Shown here piece after piece: positions 43,267 to 52,125 of a DNA stretch of 64,000 bases. Each line of letters begins with the position of its first letter. Within the stretch, counting starts at the first letter, position 1. Source of the DNA: Coriobacteriia bacterium (GTDB lineage: Bacteria; Actinomycetota; Coriobacteriia; Anaerosomatales; Anaerosomataceae); NCBI GenBank assembly GCA_030651765.1, contig JAUSBY010000011.1:248001-312000 (forward strand), given 5' to 3'. The notes beneath the pieces are model-generated. The model was given only the letters and a program-made list of their open reading frames with translations. It was not told the DNA's origin and made no database searches. The translations under genes were made by a program, and so were the position numbers.

Positions 43267-46200
43267 ATGGTGCAGCACGATCCATACAAGCCTTCTGACT
43301 CACTGTTCGGGCAGGCTCCACCACCTGCCCCGGAGCAGGTGCGACTTGTGACTGGCAGTGAGGCGCCGCCGCCCTTCACGGAGTTGCAGATCCTCGGGAT
43401 GTACACGCCTGCCACCCGCCCACTGGAGAGCTTCTACTTGCCGCTTCTCTCACGGGCAATTACATACGACAGGGTTGTGGGCTACTGGTCTGCAGCTGAG
43501 ATTCGTTTCGCTGCAGAAGGTGTGGCGGCGTTTCTCGCCAACGGTGGGCACATGCGCCTGATTGTTGGTGCGCAGCTGGCAGACCAGGATGTTGCTGCCG
43601 TGCTGCATGGCGTGCCTTTAGACAGCGTCCTTGCGGAGCGGATGCTATCGGACCCTGCGTGGGCGGCGGACGAGTTGCTCAAGAATGACCACCTGGCCGT
43701 GCTCGCGTGGATGATCAAGGCGGGCCGTCTGGAAATGCAGGTTGGCGTTCCCACGGACGGCGAACGCCTGCTGACGTACGAAGAGTCCGGCAACTACTTC
43801 CACTCGAAGTTTGGCGTTCTGAGGGACAGTCACGGCAACCAGGTCGCCTTCTCAGGCTCGAACAACTCGACGATGGCTGGCTGGATGGGGAACCACGAGA
43901 CGTTCGACACATACCCCTCGTGGCTCAGAGAGGTGTGGGAGCGGAACGGCCGTCCGAAGGTCGACGCATTCCAGCAGATGTGGGCTGGCATGCCCGATCC
44001 AGGATGGAAGATCGTGAGCCTTCCCACGGCGGTTCGCGAACACCTCATCAGGAGCGCGCCCGAGCGCCCACCGTTGCCGGGATGGCAGTCGGATGACGGG
44101 GTTGTGGGGACTGATGTACCGGAGACAAGCGAGGACCTTGGCACCGCCTGGGCACGTCTCGTTGAACTCAGTGAGCGTCCGCGGAAGGAACCATTCACGG
44201 CCGCAGGCACTGCCCCGATGGAGCCTCTGCCGCACCAAGCGGTTCTGGTTCATCGCGTCGTCACCACCTATCCGAGGGGATACCTCTTCGCCGACGAGGT
44301 AGGGCTTGGCAAGACGCTCGAAGCCGGGCTGGTAGTGCGTGAACTCATGTTGTCTGGCCGGGCGAAATCCGCGCTTCTCCTCGTTCCGGCCTCCGTGATG
44401 AAGCAGTGGCAAGAGGAACTGCACGAGAAGGTTGGCCTGGACGTTCCGAGATACGACGGTCAGCAGTTCCTCGACCGACACGATCGGGCGGTAGTGAGAC
44501 CCGTCGGCAAGGCGCCGTGGTGCGCGTTCCCTGTCGTCCTGGCGTCGAGTCACCTGGCCAGGCGGGCCAGCCGTCGCGACGAGATCCTCGATGCCGGTCC
44601 GTGGGACATCGTGTTCATAGATGAGGCACACCATGCTCGCCGGCGCGGGTCGAAGGCGAACGATACCCCGAACGCTCTCCTTCGCCTCCTCATCGACATG
44701 CGCGCCCGTGACTCATGGAAGGCGCTCTACCTTGCCAGTGCAACGCCCATGCAGATGAATCAGCACGAGGCGTGGGACCTCATCAGTCTCTTCTCACTGC
44801 CGGGAATGTGGGGCGAGTCGGCTCGCAACTTCCTCAGTTACTACGACCAGTTGCGCGAGGATCCGTCGGAACGTAACTGGAGACTCCTTTCGAACATGCT
44901 CGCCGATTACTTCAAGGACGATGGCGCGATCGTGGACGAAGCCCTGCGAGAGCGCATAGAGGACGAACTCGGATGGGTTGATGCTGCGACCGTAACGGGG
45001 CTGGCCCAGACGCCCTTGTCGTCAGAGCAAGCACGACACATGGCACCCAACGCGTTGTGGGCTGCCGATGCGTGGCTGCGACGGCACACACCAATGAGGG
45101 ATCGGGTCTTCCGCAACACGCGTGCGACTCTGCGGGCGTACAAGTCCGCGGGGCTCATCAATGCCACGATCCCCGTGAGACACGTCAACGATGAGTTCAT
45201 CGACCTGGAGACGGCGTTGGAGCGACCCCTCTACGACCGCATAGAGTCCTACATTCGTCGTCACTACAACGCCTACAAGACCACTACGACGCATCAGGCG
45301 CTCGGCTTCATCATGACTGTGTACCGCAGGCGTCTCACGTCGTCATTTGAGGCGATTCGTGCATCATTGCGGCGACGGTTGACGGTGCTCGAGCAGGGAC
45401 AGGCACTCGGCGAACTGCTCGCCGACGACGACATGGCTGACGTGGATGCAACGCTGTTCGATCTCGACGACTTCGACACAAGGGCCGCGGATCTGCTCTC
45501 AGGCGAGATAGACGAACTCCGCGACTTCCTGAAGGAACTGGACAACATTCAGGGGGAGGACACCAAGGCGACTCGATTGGTGCGCGATGTGACGGACGCC
45601 CTGATGACCGAGCCGAGCGTTGTCGTCTTCACGCAGTACACCGACACGCTCGACTACATTCGCGAGAGACTCGTGGCTGCCGACCACCGTGCCGTTGCCT
45701 GCTACTCGGGTCGCGGTGGGGAACTCTACAACGTCGAGACGGGCGGCTGGGACACACGCACGAAGACTGAGATCAAGCAGATGTTCCGCGAGGGGCGCAT
45801 CACCGTTCTCCTTGGTACCGACGCGATGAGTGAAGGTCTGAACCTCCAGACCAGCGGGCGGGTCATCAACTACGACGTTCCATGGAACCTCATGCGCGTT
45901 GAGCAGCGAATCGGGCGCGTCGATCGCATCGGTGGACGCGAGACCGTCCTAGTGACGAACTACTTCTACGCCGACACCGTGGAACAGCGTGTCTACGACG
46001 GGATCCTCGGCGACTTCGAGGACTTCACGGACATCATCGGAAACGCGCAGCCGGTTCTGGCGGATATCGAGAAGTCAATCGAGCAACTCGCGCTGGCCCC
46101 GGAAGTTCCGCCCGCGATGGTCGATGAAAGACTCGGTAGCCTCAAAGAGGCGATTGCTGATGCAGGGCGCAGGCCCGTCCAGCTCTCGGACTTCGGCGAG

Positions 46201-46539
46201 CCCATTCCAGGGACTCAGTCACCAGTCCAGGCACCGCCGTCAATCGAGGGGCAGACGACCGCGAACGACCTGCAGGCGGCTCTTGCGTCGAATCCGCTGA
46301 CGCGTGATCGTCTTGTGCCGAGTGGGCCCGACGGCGTCTTCAGGCTGCGAGTGAATGCGGCAGCACCTCTTGAGCCACCGACCTCGATTGCCGACATGAA
46401 GCAAGCATCGCTCGCTGATGGGCCGCTGGTGACCTTCGACTGGCGGGTTGCAGACGGGTCGTCAGACGATATCGAAGTGCTGACGTACGGCAATGCGTAC
46501 ATGGAGGCGTTGCTCCCCGCTCGGTTGGCGCGCGACTAG
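43267..46539 (+). CDS. phospholipase-D / SNF2-type helicase fusion
   Basis: 1090 residues, ATG at 43267 after GTAGGGGG. The N-terminal PLD-like domain has His179-x-Lys in HSKFGVLRDSHGNQVAFSGSNNST, a single HKD nuclease motif. The SNF2-like helicase follows: Walker A EVGLGKT (346-350 region), DEAH at 452-455, LASATPMQMN, and C-terminal LLGTDAMSEGLNLQTS and RVEQRIGRVDRIGG. The architecture resembles the PLD and SNF2 parts of DISARM joined in one chain. It probably translocates on and cuts non-self DNA. Last gene of the operon. Confidence 0.88.
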   Translation: MVQHDPYKPSDSLFGQAPPPAPEQVRLVTGSEAPPPFTELQILGMYTPATRPLESFYLPLLSRAITYDRVVGYWSAAEIRFAAEGVAAFLANGGHMRLIVGAQLADQDVAAVLHGVPLDSVLAERMLSDPAWAADELLKNDHLAVLAWMIKAGRLEMQVGVPTDGERLLTYEESGNYFHSKFGVLRDSHGNQVAFSGSNNSTMAGWMGNHETFDTYPSWLREVWERNGRPKVDAFQQMWAGMPDPGWKIVSLPTAVREHLIRSAPERPPLPGWQSDDGVVGTDVPETSEDLGTAWARLVELSERPRKEPFTAAGTAPMEPLPHQAVLVHRVVTTYPRGYLFADEVGLGKTLEAGLVVRELMLSGRAKSALLLVPASVMKQWQEELHEKVGLDVPRYDGQQFLDRHDRAVVRPVGKAPWCAFPVVLASSHLARRASRRDEILDAGPWDIVFIDEAHHARRRGSKANDTPNALLRLLIDMRARDSWKALYLASATPMQMNQHEAWDLISLFSLPGMWGESARNFLSYYDQLREDPSERNWRLLSNMLADYFKDDGAIVDEALRERIEDELGWVDAATVTGLAQTPLSSEQARHMAPNALWAADAWLRRHTPMRDRVFRNTRATLRAYKSAGLINATIPVRHVNDEFIDLETALERPLYDRIESYIRRHYNAYKTTTTHQALGFIMTVYRRRLTSSFEAIRASLRRRLTVLEQGQALGELLADDDMADVDATLFDLDDFDTRAADLLSGEIDELRDFLKELDNIQGEDTKATRLVRDVTDALMTEPSVVVFTQYTDTLDYIRERLVAADHRAVACYSGRGGELYNVETGGWDTRTKTEIKQMFREGRITVLLGTDAMSEGLNLQTSGRVINYDVPWNLMRVEQRIGRVDRIGGRETVLVTNYFYADTVEQRVYDGILGDFEDFTDIIGNAQPVLADIEKSIEQLALAPEVPPAMVDERLGSLKEAIADAGRRPVQLSDFGEPIPGTQSPVQAPPSIEGQTTANDLQAALASNPLTRDRLVPSGPDGVFRLRVNAAAPLEPPTSIADMKQASLADGPLVTFDWRVADGSSDDIEVLTYGNAYMEALLPARLARD

Positions 46540-46609
46540 GGTCGTACACACCGCAGTGGCGTAGACCACAGGTCAATGCGTGGTGGGGATGGCCGCGGAC
46601 CCTCAAGAC

Positions 46610-46636
46610 GGCGCTCTGAGAGCCATTCTGAGCGCC
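46610..46636. terminator. bidirectional hairpin between converging operons
   Basis: GGCGCTC (46610-46616) and GAGCGCC (46630-46636) form a 7-base-pair perfect stem with a 13-base loop, between the converging helicase and NlpC/P60 genes. No strong T-run. Confidence 0.45.
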
Positions 46637-46670
46637 TAGATGGGGCGGCCCCGGGGCACGGCTCGCCTGC

Positions 46671-47753
46671 CTACGGCGTCGGAGCCATCGCCGATGCCTT
46701 CCACGCCGGCCGACGAATCGACGCAATCGTCGAGCTCCTCGCTGACAGATCCGAGATCTTCACGACGTCGCCCGTGCGCGGCGCATGGACGTACTTGCCG
46801 CCGCCGATGTACATGCCGACGTGGTGGATGTGCCCCGCCTCCCAGAAAACCATATCCCCGGGCTGGATCTGCGACAGGCTGACGCTTGTGCCGAGGGTGT
46901 TCCACATGGAGGCTGTCGTGCCGCGTGCGGTGAAGCTCGTGTAGCGCCACATGATCCAGTCCGCTAGCCCGGAGCAGTCGAAAGTGTCCGGGCCGGTCGC
47001 GCCCCAGACGTACGGGCAGCCGAGGACGGACAGGGCGAGCCGCACCGGAGGGAAGTTGACCGCGACGCCTGACTTGTCGAGCTCGCCCAGTACCTCAGGG
47101 GTGAGTGCTGTCGCCCCGAGGCCACCGGCGCCGTTGAGTCCAGAGGCATCCAGCACCTGCCCGGTCTCGTCGAACGTGCCCAGGATGGCGAGGTAGCGCT
47201 CCGCGGCTTGCCCAGCCTCCGTGCCCGTGAACGCCGCGCCAGCCGGTGCGAACTTCGGCGCCAGGTCGGCGATCGGCGGGTATGAGCTCGTGGCGAGCAC
47301 GGTGCTCGTGCCCTCGGCCGTGTAGGTGTAGGCGATCGAGTGACGTACGAGGTCGTAGACGGCCTGTGGGTCTGCCTTCGTGAAGTCCTGGTCGCACTGG
47401 ATGGCCGACAGCGCCAAGAGGTAGCGCCACGTCGGGAGGTCAAGGTTGGTGTGCACTGTCTTGCCGGAGGGCGCCACGGCCGTCGCGTCGTCGATCGCGT
47501 CGTTCTGCAGCCGGTTCTCAAGATCGGCGTACGTCTTGATCTGCGCCGCTATCGCGGCCGGATCCTTCTGGTGCCCGAACAGGAAGGACGGCACGGAGGC
47601 GGCGAACGCACCTGCGAACGCCGTGCCCGTGAAGAGTGCCGCCACCAGCGCGATCCCCGCACCGATGAGAACCCTGCGCTCGATGGATTCCTTGTCGGCG
47701 ACGCCGCGGCCCACAGCTGCGGCGATCCGGGCGATCGTGATGGGTTCGGCCAT
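46671..47753 (-). CDS. NlpC/P60 peptidoglycan hydrolase of the transfer system
   Basis: 360 residues. An N-terminal membrane helix (LIGAGIALVAALFTGTAFAGAFA, about 28-50), a helical linker of about 170 residues, and a C-terminal NlpC/P60 domain with Cys in FDCSGLADW (about residue 260), His in HIHHVGMYIG (about 310) and a third polar residue in YVHAPR. It cuts peptide stems locally so the secretion channel can cross the wall. Last gene of the leftward T4SS operon, 10 bases after virB4. Confidence 0.88.
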   Translation of the reverse strand: MAEPITIARIAAAVGRGVADKESIERRVLIGAGIALVAALFTGTAFAGAFAASVPSFLFGHQKDPAAIAAQIKTYADLENRLQNDAIDDATAVAPSGKTVHTNLDLPTWRYLLALSAIQCDQDFTKADPQAVYDLVRHSIAYTYTAEGTSTVLATSSYPPIADLAPKFAPAGAAFTGTEAGQAAERYLAILGTFDETGQVLDASGLNGAGGLGATALTPEVLGELDKSGVAVNFPPVRLALSVLGCPYVWGATGPDTFDCSGLADWIMWRYTSFTARGTTASMWNTLGTSVSLSQIQPGDMVFWEAGHIHHVGMYIGGGKYVHAPRTGDVVKISDLSARSSTIASIRRPAWKASAMAPTP

Positions 47754-47763
47754 CCTGGTCCTC

Positions 47764-49632
47764 CTACGCCGTCCGCGACTTCTCGCTGCTCGTTGACAGG
47801 AGCTGCACCATCTTCGGCGTCCGCTTCACGTCGAGGATGCACTTGCGCTGTCCGACCATCAGCAGGCACCGGCCGACCGCCTTGCGCGCCACGGCGTCGG
47901 CCTCGGCACGCGAGAGGTCGTAGAGATCCACGATGTGCGCGAGCTCGCGGCCGTCGGCGCCGAAGACGACCTTCGTGCTGGCGTTGTCGAGTACCGCTCG
48001 GCCCTGGCGCTCGATTGCCGGGTCGAGGAAGTCGCTCACGTTCTGCGTGGCGACCATGAGCGCGCCGCCGTACTTGCGGATCCGCTTGGCGAAGTTCTTG
48101 ATCGCCTCCAGCGTTGCCGGCGTCTTAGGGTCGATGGCCAGGTGCGCCTCGTCCATAACGACGAGCAGGTGCTCGCCGGTATCGCGGTTAGCCTGGATCT
48201 CCCGCCACATCAGCTGCGTGATGAGGTGGTACTGCGCTGCGTACGTGGATGAGTCGGCTTCCTGCAGGGAGTGGGTTGAGAACACGAGCACATCGTTTCC
48301 GAGCGTGACGTTGGTTTGCCCGTCCCACATCAGCCCTCGTGAGCCCTCCGTGAGGTTCTTGAAGAACAGGTCTAGCCCCGCATAGGCCTCACGCGCGCCG
48401 GCCGAGAGCTCCGCGGCAGCGTGGACGCGCGAGGCGATCTGCTCGCGCAGGTCCGAAAGCGTGGGCCACTTCTCCAGGTGCCCGACGCTCGTGAGGTCCA
48501 GAGTCAGGCAGTGAGCCCGGTACAGCTCACGCACCTCGATCTCGAGGATCTCGCGCGTAGTGTAGTCGTCCGGCAGTTGCAGGGCGAAGAACGTCTTGAG
48601 GAACTCCAGGTGCCGCGCCACCGGATTGAAACGGCTCGCGTCAGCCTCTTCCTCGTCGTCTGCCACGGCCTCTGTGGCCCAGACCTCGAGTGGGTTGATG
48701 ATCGTCGCACCGCTGTTGCCGGCGTCGAGCCACTGACCGTCGATGCGGGCGCACAGCGCGCGATACTCGTCCTCCGGGTCGATGATGATGACCTTGGTCC
48801 CCGCCATGTACTCCATGAGGATGTCGAGCTTCATGAACGTGGACTTGCCGCCACCGGCGTTGCCGAGCACGACCATGTTGGCGTTGGAGCGATCGGCGAA
48901 GCCCGATGAGCCGAACCGCCAGCGATCGATCACCACGACGCCGCCGGTCGTGTCCAGCCCGTAGACCTTACCGTGGCCGTCGTTGATACCCGCTGCTGAG
49001 AAAGGTGCCGCCGCCGCCAGCGTGCTCGACGGCATGGGCATCGCGTAGAGCTCGTGCAGTCGCGCCGAGCGGTAGCCGTAGGGGCTCGAGTGCAGCATGG
49101 CGTCTTTGGTCAGGAACCACGGCCGCTGGGCGATGATCTGGTTGGCGGCGAGACGCCCCTGCACCTCTTTGACGCGCGCGGTCAGACCCTCGGCGCTCTC
49201 GGCGGTCACGATGAACGACACGACGGAATCGAACATCGCCTCGTTCTCGGCACCGGAGAGGTGCAGGAGTTCCGCGGCCTGGTCTCGCTTCGCCGAGGCC
49301 TGCATGCGCTCGTAGGCGCCCTTGTTGCGACTCTCGGCCTGGAAGCTCCACCCCGACAGGGAGTCGGACACGACACGGTTGAACTCGGCCGCGTTACGGC
49401 GCACCGCGTCGATGTGGACGGTGACACCGGGCAGGCGGATGCGCGACAGCCATTCGGCTGGTAGCCGCGCCGGGTACTTCGTCACCACGAGCACGGCCAT
49501 GTACTGATCGCCGAACCTACATGCGCTCTTGTCGGAGAAGTCGGCGATCACAGGAGCGATGAGCTCGCGCAGGCGCGTGTTCGGCAGAATCTGCGTGACC
49601 TGGCCCGCTACCGGGCCCTTGTTGCGTGCCAT
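47764..49632 (-). CDS. virB4: VirB4/TraE-type conjugation ATPase
   Basis: 622 residues. Walker A GNAGGGKST (Lys263), Walker B LLVVMDEAHLA near 490, and C-terminal NVSDFLDPAIERQGRAVLDNASTKVVFG typical of VirB4/TrwK. Cytoplasmic hexameric motor for pilus and channel assembly. The N-terminal VirB4 part is rather short here; the separate gene upstream (49652-50266) may supply it. Confidence 0.93.
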   Translation of the reverse strand: MARNKGPVAGQVTQILPNTRLRELIAPVIADFSDKSACRFGDQYMAVLVVTKYPARLPAEWLSRIRLPGVTVHIDAVRRNAAEFNRVVSDSLSGWSFQAESRNKGAYERMQASAKRDQAAELLHLSGAENEAMFDSVVSFIVTAESAEGLTARVKEVQGRLAANQIIAQRPWFLTKDAMLHSSPYGYRSARLHELYAMPMPSSTLAAAAPFSAAGINDGHGKVYGLDTTGGVVVIDRWRFGSSGFADRSNANMVVLGNAGGGKSTFMKLDILMEYMAGTKVIIIDPEDEYRALCARIDGQWLDAGNSGATIINPLEVWATEAVADDEEEADASRFNPVARHLEFLKTFFALQLPDDYTTREILEIEVRELYRAHCLTLDLTSVGHLEKWPTLSDLREQIASRVHAAAELSAGAREAYAGLDLFFKNLTEGSRGLMWDGQTNVTLGNDVLVFSTHSLQEADSSTYAAQYHLITQLMWREIQANRDTGEHLLVVMDEAHLAIDPKTPATLEAIKNFAKRIRKYGGALMVATQNVSDFLDPAIERQGRAVLDNASTKVVFGADGRELAHIVDLYDLSRAEADAVARKAVGRCLLMVGQRKCILDVKRTPKMVQLLSTSSEKSRTA

Positions 49633-49651
49633 GAGGCGTCCTCGTTCCTCC

Positions 49652-50266
49652 TCAAGCGCCGACGAGCGGCGCGATGTTCAATGACGGATCACCAGAAGGC
49701 AGCGTGACGGCGGGGGATGGCAGGCTGAAGCGCACGAGTGTGTTGATGACGTCAGCCGCACTCATCCAGTTTGCGGAGATCCCGCGCGCGTCGAGCGTCG
49801 CGATGAAGTTGCGGGCCTCGGTGAATAGATCGTTTCGCTGCGGCTCGGTTGCGCCTGGAGCCGTCGTTAGGATGAAGAAGAAGTCCCGTTCGGCCGCATT
49901 GCCCTTGCTCATCAGATCCGCGACGAACTCGATCTGGTCGGCGATGAGCGTTCGCCGCCCGCTCGTGGCGGCCTTCTCCATCAGCGTGCGCAGGTGGTTC
50001 ATCTGTTCCTCGAGGTCGGCCGCACGAGGGCCGATGTAGATCCGCACGCTGACCGTCACGCTGTTGTACGCCGCCTGGAACGCGTCGAAGTTGGCCGCGA
50101 TCCCGCCGGCATCCTTGAGCGTCATGTCCTGCGGCTGCACACGCAGGTGCACCGCATAGGTGCCGTCCGTGAGCACCGTGTAGTCGCCGGCGGTCGATCT
50201 GAGCACGTCGGTCACCGGGATCAGGTCCGCCATCGTGTCGGCTGCGGGAGTCTTAGGCTTCGCCAT
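49652..50266 (-). CDS. T4SS protein resembling a VirB4 N-terminal domain
   Basis: 204 residues, 19 bases upstream of virB4. Segments such as VLTDGTYAVHLRVQPQDM, VSVRIYIGPRAADLEEQM and FFILTTAPG look like the beta-rich N-terminal domain of VirB4/TraC-type ATPases, so virB4 may be split into two genes. No P-loop. Alternative: an independent TraC-like component. Confidence 0.6.
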   Translation of the reverse strand: MAKPKTPAADTMADLIPVTDVLRSTAGDYTVLTDGTYAVHLRVQPQDMTLKDAGGIAANFDAFQAAYNSVTVSVRIYIGPRAADLEEQMNHLRTLMEKAATSGRRTLIADQIEFVADLMSKGNAAERDFFFILTTAPGATEPQRNDLFTEARNFIATLDARGISANWMSAADVINTLVRFSLPSPAVTLPSGDPSLNIAPLVGA

Positions 50267-50606
50267 GCGTGATTCCGCCCTTCTCGATCTTCAGGTAGTA
50301 GCGCTTCGGCTCACGAATCCAGCGCAGGGAGTTCTTGAGGAAGTCGGCCACCGTCACGTCGGCCACCGAATCGGTGATAAGTCCCCATCCGGTCATGATC
50401 CACAGCCCTGCGGCGAGCAGCCCGACGAACACCACGCCTGTGGCGATCGCGGCAACAATCGCGGCGAAAGGCGCGGTGCCGAGCACGTAGTACATGTAGA
50501 TCTGGTTGTGCCTGGGCACGTTGGGGGTGAGCACCTGCTTGCCGAGGGCCACTCGCGACGGGGCCAGATAGCCCTCGCGCTGTTCCGTGTCTACTGTCGG
50601 AGTCAT
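50253..50606 (-). CDS. PrgI/VirB3-like membrane protein
   Basis: 117 residues with two close hydrophobic helices (about 40-85, AAIVAAIATGVVFVGLLAAGLW) after a soluble N-terminus containing TPNVPRHNQIY, then a basic stretch. Position directly before virB4 and the two-helix layout fit the PrgI/VirB3 component that couples VirB4 to the membrane. Overlaps the next gene by 14 bases. Confidence 0.65.
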   Translation of the reverse strand: MTPTVDTEQREGYLAPSRVALGKQVLTPNVPRHNQIYMYYVLGTAPFAAIVAAIATGVVFVGLLAAGLWIMTGWGLITDSVADVTVADFLKNSLRWIREPKRYYLKIEKGGITHGEA

Positions 50607-50625
50607 CGCCTACGTGTCCTCTCTG

Positions 50626-50859
50626 TCACTTGAACATCTGTGCGATCCCGGCGAGGATTCCCCCGGACACGACGAGCGAGATGACCGCCGCGGCGATGAC
50701 CGGCCTCGCGATCTTCCAGAGGCTCGGCCTCGTCTCCCCTGGTGAGAAGATGGCCTGCGTTGCGGTGATGCCGGCGCGGGCGATCGCCGTCACGCTGACC
50801 ACGCCGAGGAACGCCGCCGACCATCCCAGGACTTCATTCGCTGCCGTCTGCTGCGCCAC
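50626..50859 (-). CDS. small two-helix T4SS membrane protein
   Basis: 77 residues, two hydrophobic helices (about 10-30 and 52-72) joined by a short Pro/Arg loop. Lies between the VirB6-like and PrgI-like genes with small gaps. Could be a second pilin-like or channel subunit; not assignable further. Confidence 0.6.
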   Translation of the reverse strand: MAQQTAANEVLGWSAAFLGVVSVTAIARAGITATQAIFSPGETRPSLWKIARPVIAAAVISLVVSGGILAGIAQMFK

Positions 50860-50866
50860 GGCTGTC

Positions 50867-51754
50867 TCACGCCCTCGCGATTGCGAGGCGGGCGAACTCG
50901 AAGGTCGCCATGCGAGCCATCGAGCCGACGCCGCTCGGCGCGGCCTGGTGCGTCATCTGCCGCACGAATGCCGGAAGCGCAATCGTGCAGGCCATCAGTC
51001 CAGTCGTTGCGACGAACTCGTGGATGGGGTCGGTGCCGAACCCCGAGATCTTCAGCCCCGTCACGAGGCCGATGATCGTGAGGTTTAAGAGGTAGAGCTG
51101 CAGCGTCTGCGTGAACGCCAGCGTCAGAAGCTGACGGGTCCACGCCGCGAACAATGAGCGGTCAGGCGAGGCGAAGTTCAGCGCGAGCACCGGCCCGATG
51201 AACACCATGATCGCGAGTTCCACCGAGCGTTTCGTGACTTGGAAGAAGATCACGATGAGTCCAATGCCGAGGAAGAGCATGACAACCGCCACGAGGAGCT
51301 GCCCGGTCGGGTTGTTTCCAGCCAGACCGATAGACGTGAGACGAGCCAGGACATCTGTCGCCTGCAGCGGGCTCGTTACCGCACCGGCCGCCGAGTTGGT
51401 CAGCACGTCGCTCGTGAGCTTGTTGCCAACGTCGACGGCCAGTGTGACCGCGAGCGGGATCGACCAGATGAGTGCAGCGGCGCCAGCGGCGCGCAGCAGT
51501 ACCGCGTCGAGCGGGTCACCGTCCTCGCCCGAGAGCTGCAGGATGTAGCGCGAATACACGTCGAGCCCGACCTTCAGACCGAGAACGGCGGTCGCGAACA
51601 CCTGCACCGTGGTCATGGCGTTCACGACCGGAGCCCAGTGGATCAGGCCGGCCGACAGGGTTCCGACGCTGATGAGCACCTTGGCGATCATGTCGAAGAA
51701 GCCGCTGAACAGGCCGATGAGCCAGCCGTTCCACCACGCGGTGATGGTATCCAC
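50867..51754 (-). CDS. VirB6/TrbL-like polytopic membrane protein
   Basis: 295 residues with six or so hydrophobic helices (for example LLVAVVMLFLGIGLIVIFF and LAIMVFIGPVLALNF) and a N-terminal WWNGWLIGLFSGFFDMIAKV segment typical of Gram-positive VirB6-like channel proteins. Inner-membrane translocation channel by family. 6 bases downstream of the VirB2-like gene. Confidence 0.8.
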   Translation of the reverse strand: MDTITAWWNGWLIGLFSGFFDMIAKVLISVGTLSAGLIHWAPVVNAMTTVQVFATAVLGLKVGLDVYSRYILQLSGEDGDPLDAVLLRAAGAAALIWSIPLAVTLAVDVGNKLTSDVLTNSAAGAVTSPLQATDVLARLTSIGLAGNNPTGQLLVAVVMLFLGIGLIVIFFQVTKRSVELAIMVFIGPVLALNFASPDRSLFAAWTRQLLTLAFTQTLQLYLLNLTIIGLVTGLKISGFGTDPIHEFVATTGLMACTIALPAFVRQMTHQAAPSGVGSMARMATFEFARLAIARA

Positions 51755-51760
51755 GGGGTT

Positions 51761-52096
51761 CTAGCCGAACGAGGTGATCAGGAACGGCACAAGCCACGGC
51801 AGCACGGCGAACGCTACGCAGAGCGCCAGGAGGCCCCAGAACTGCTGCCAGCGTTGCCGGCGCATGTGGTCGTCTTGGGTCAGCACGGCCATGGTGACGA
51901 GCACGCCACCACCGATGACCGCGATCGTGGCAAACGTCAGGGTCACCCCTGTCTGAACCTGCTTGGCGAGTTCGTTGACCTTACCGAAGAAGCCGGTGAT
52001 GTCGGTGACTGCAAGCGCCACCGCCGGCGTGCTCGCCGTCAGTGCGAACGTGGCGGCCACCAGTCCAGCGCGGCCCTTCTCGAAGAATCCCCTCAT
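51761..52096 (-). CDS. VirB2/TrbC-like pilin protein
   Basis: 111 residues from the ATG at 52096, preferred over the frame's earlier start because AAGGAG lies about 10 bases before it. A cleavable N-terminal segment ends near AVALA, followed by two hydrophobic helices (GVTLTFATIAVIGGGVLVTMAVL and FWGLLALCVAFAVLPWLVPFLI). This fits the conjugative pilin/VirB2 fold. Second gene of the operon after the coupling protein. Confidence 0.65.
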   Translation of the reverse strand: MRGFFEKGRAGLVAATFALTASTPAVALAVTDITGFFGKVNELAKQVQTGVTLTFATIAVIGGGVLVTMAVLTQDDHMRRQRWQQFWGLLALCVAFAVLPWLVPFLITSFG

Positions 52097-52125
52097 CGCT
52101 TTCGCTCTCCTTAGTCGTCGTTGCG

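Noticed and set aside
36152-46539. Calling the large cargo operon DISARM
   Set aside because: It has a methylase, a PLD motif and a SNF2 helicase, but no DUF1998 helicase (drmA) or drmB partner is visible. The DUF499 ATPase and DUF1156 methylase point to a different cluster type.
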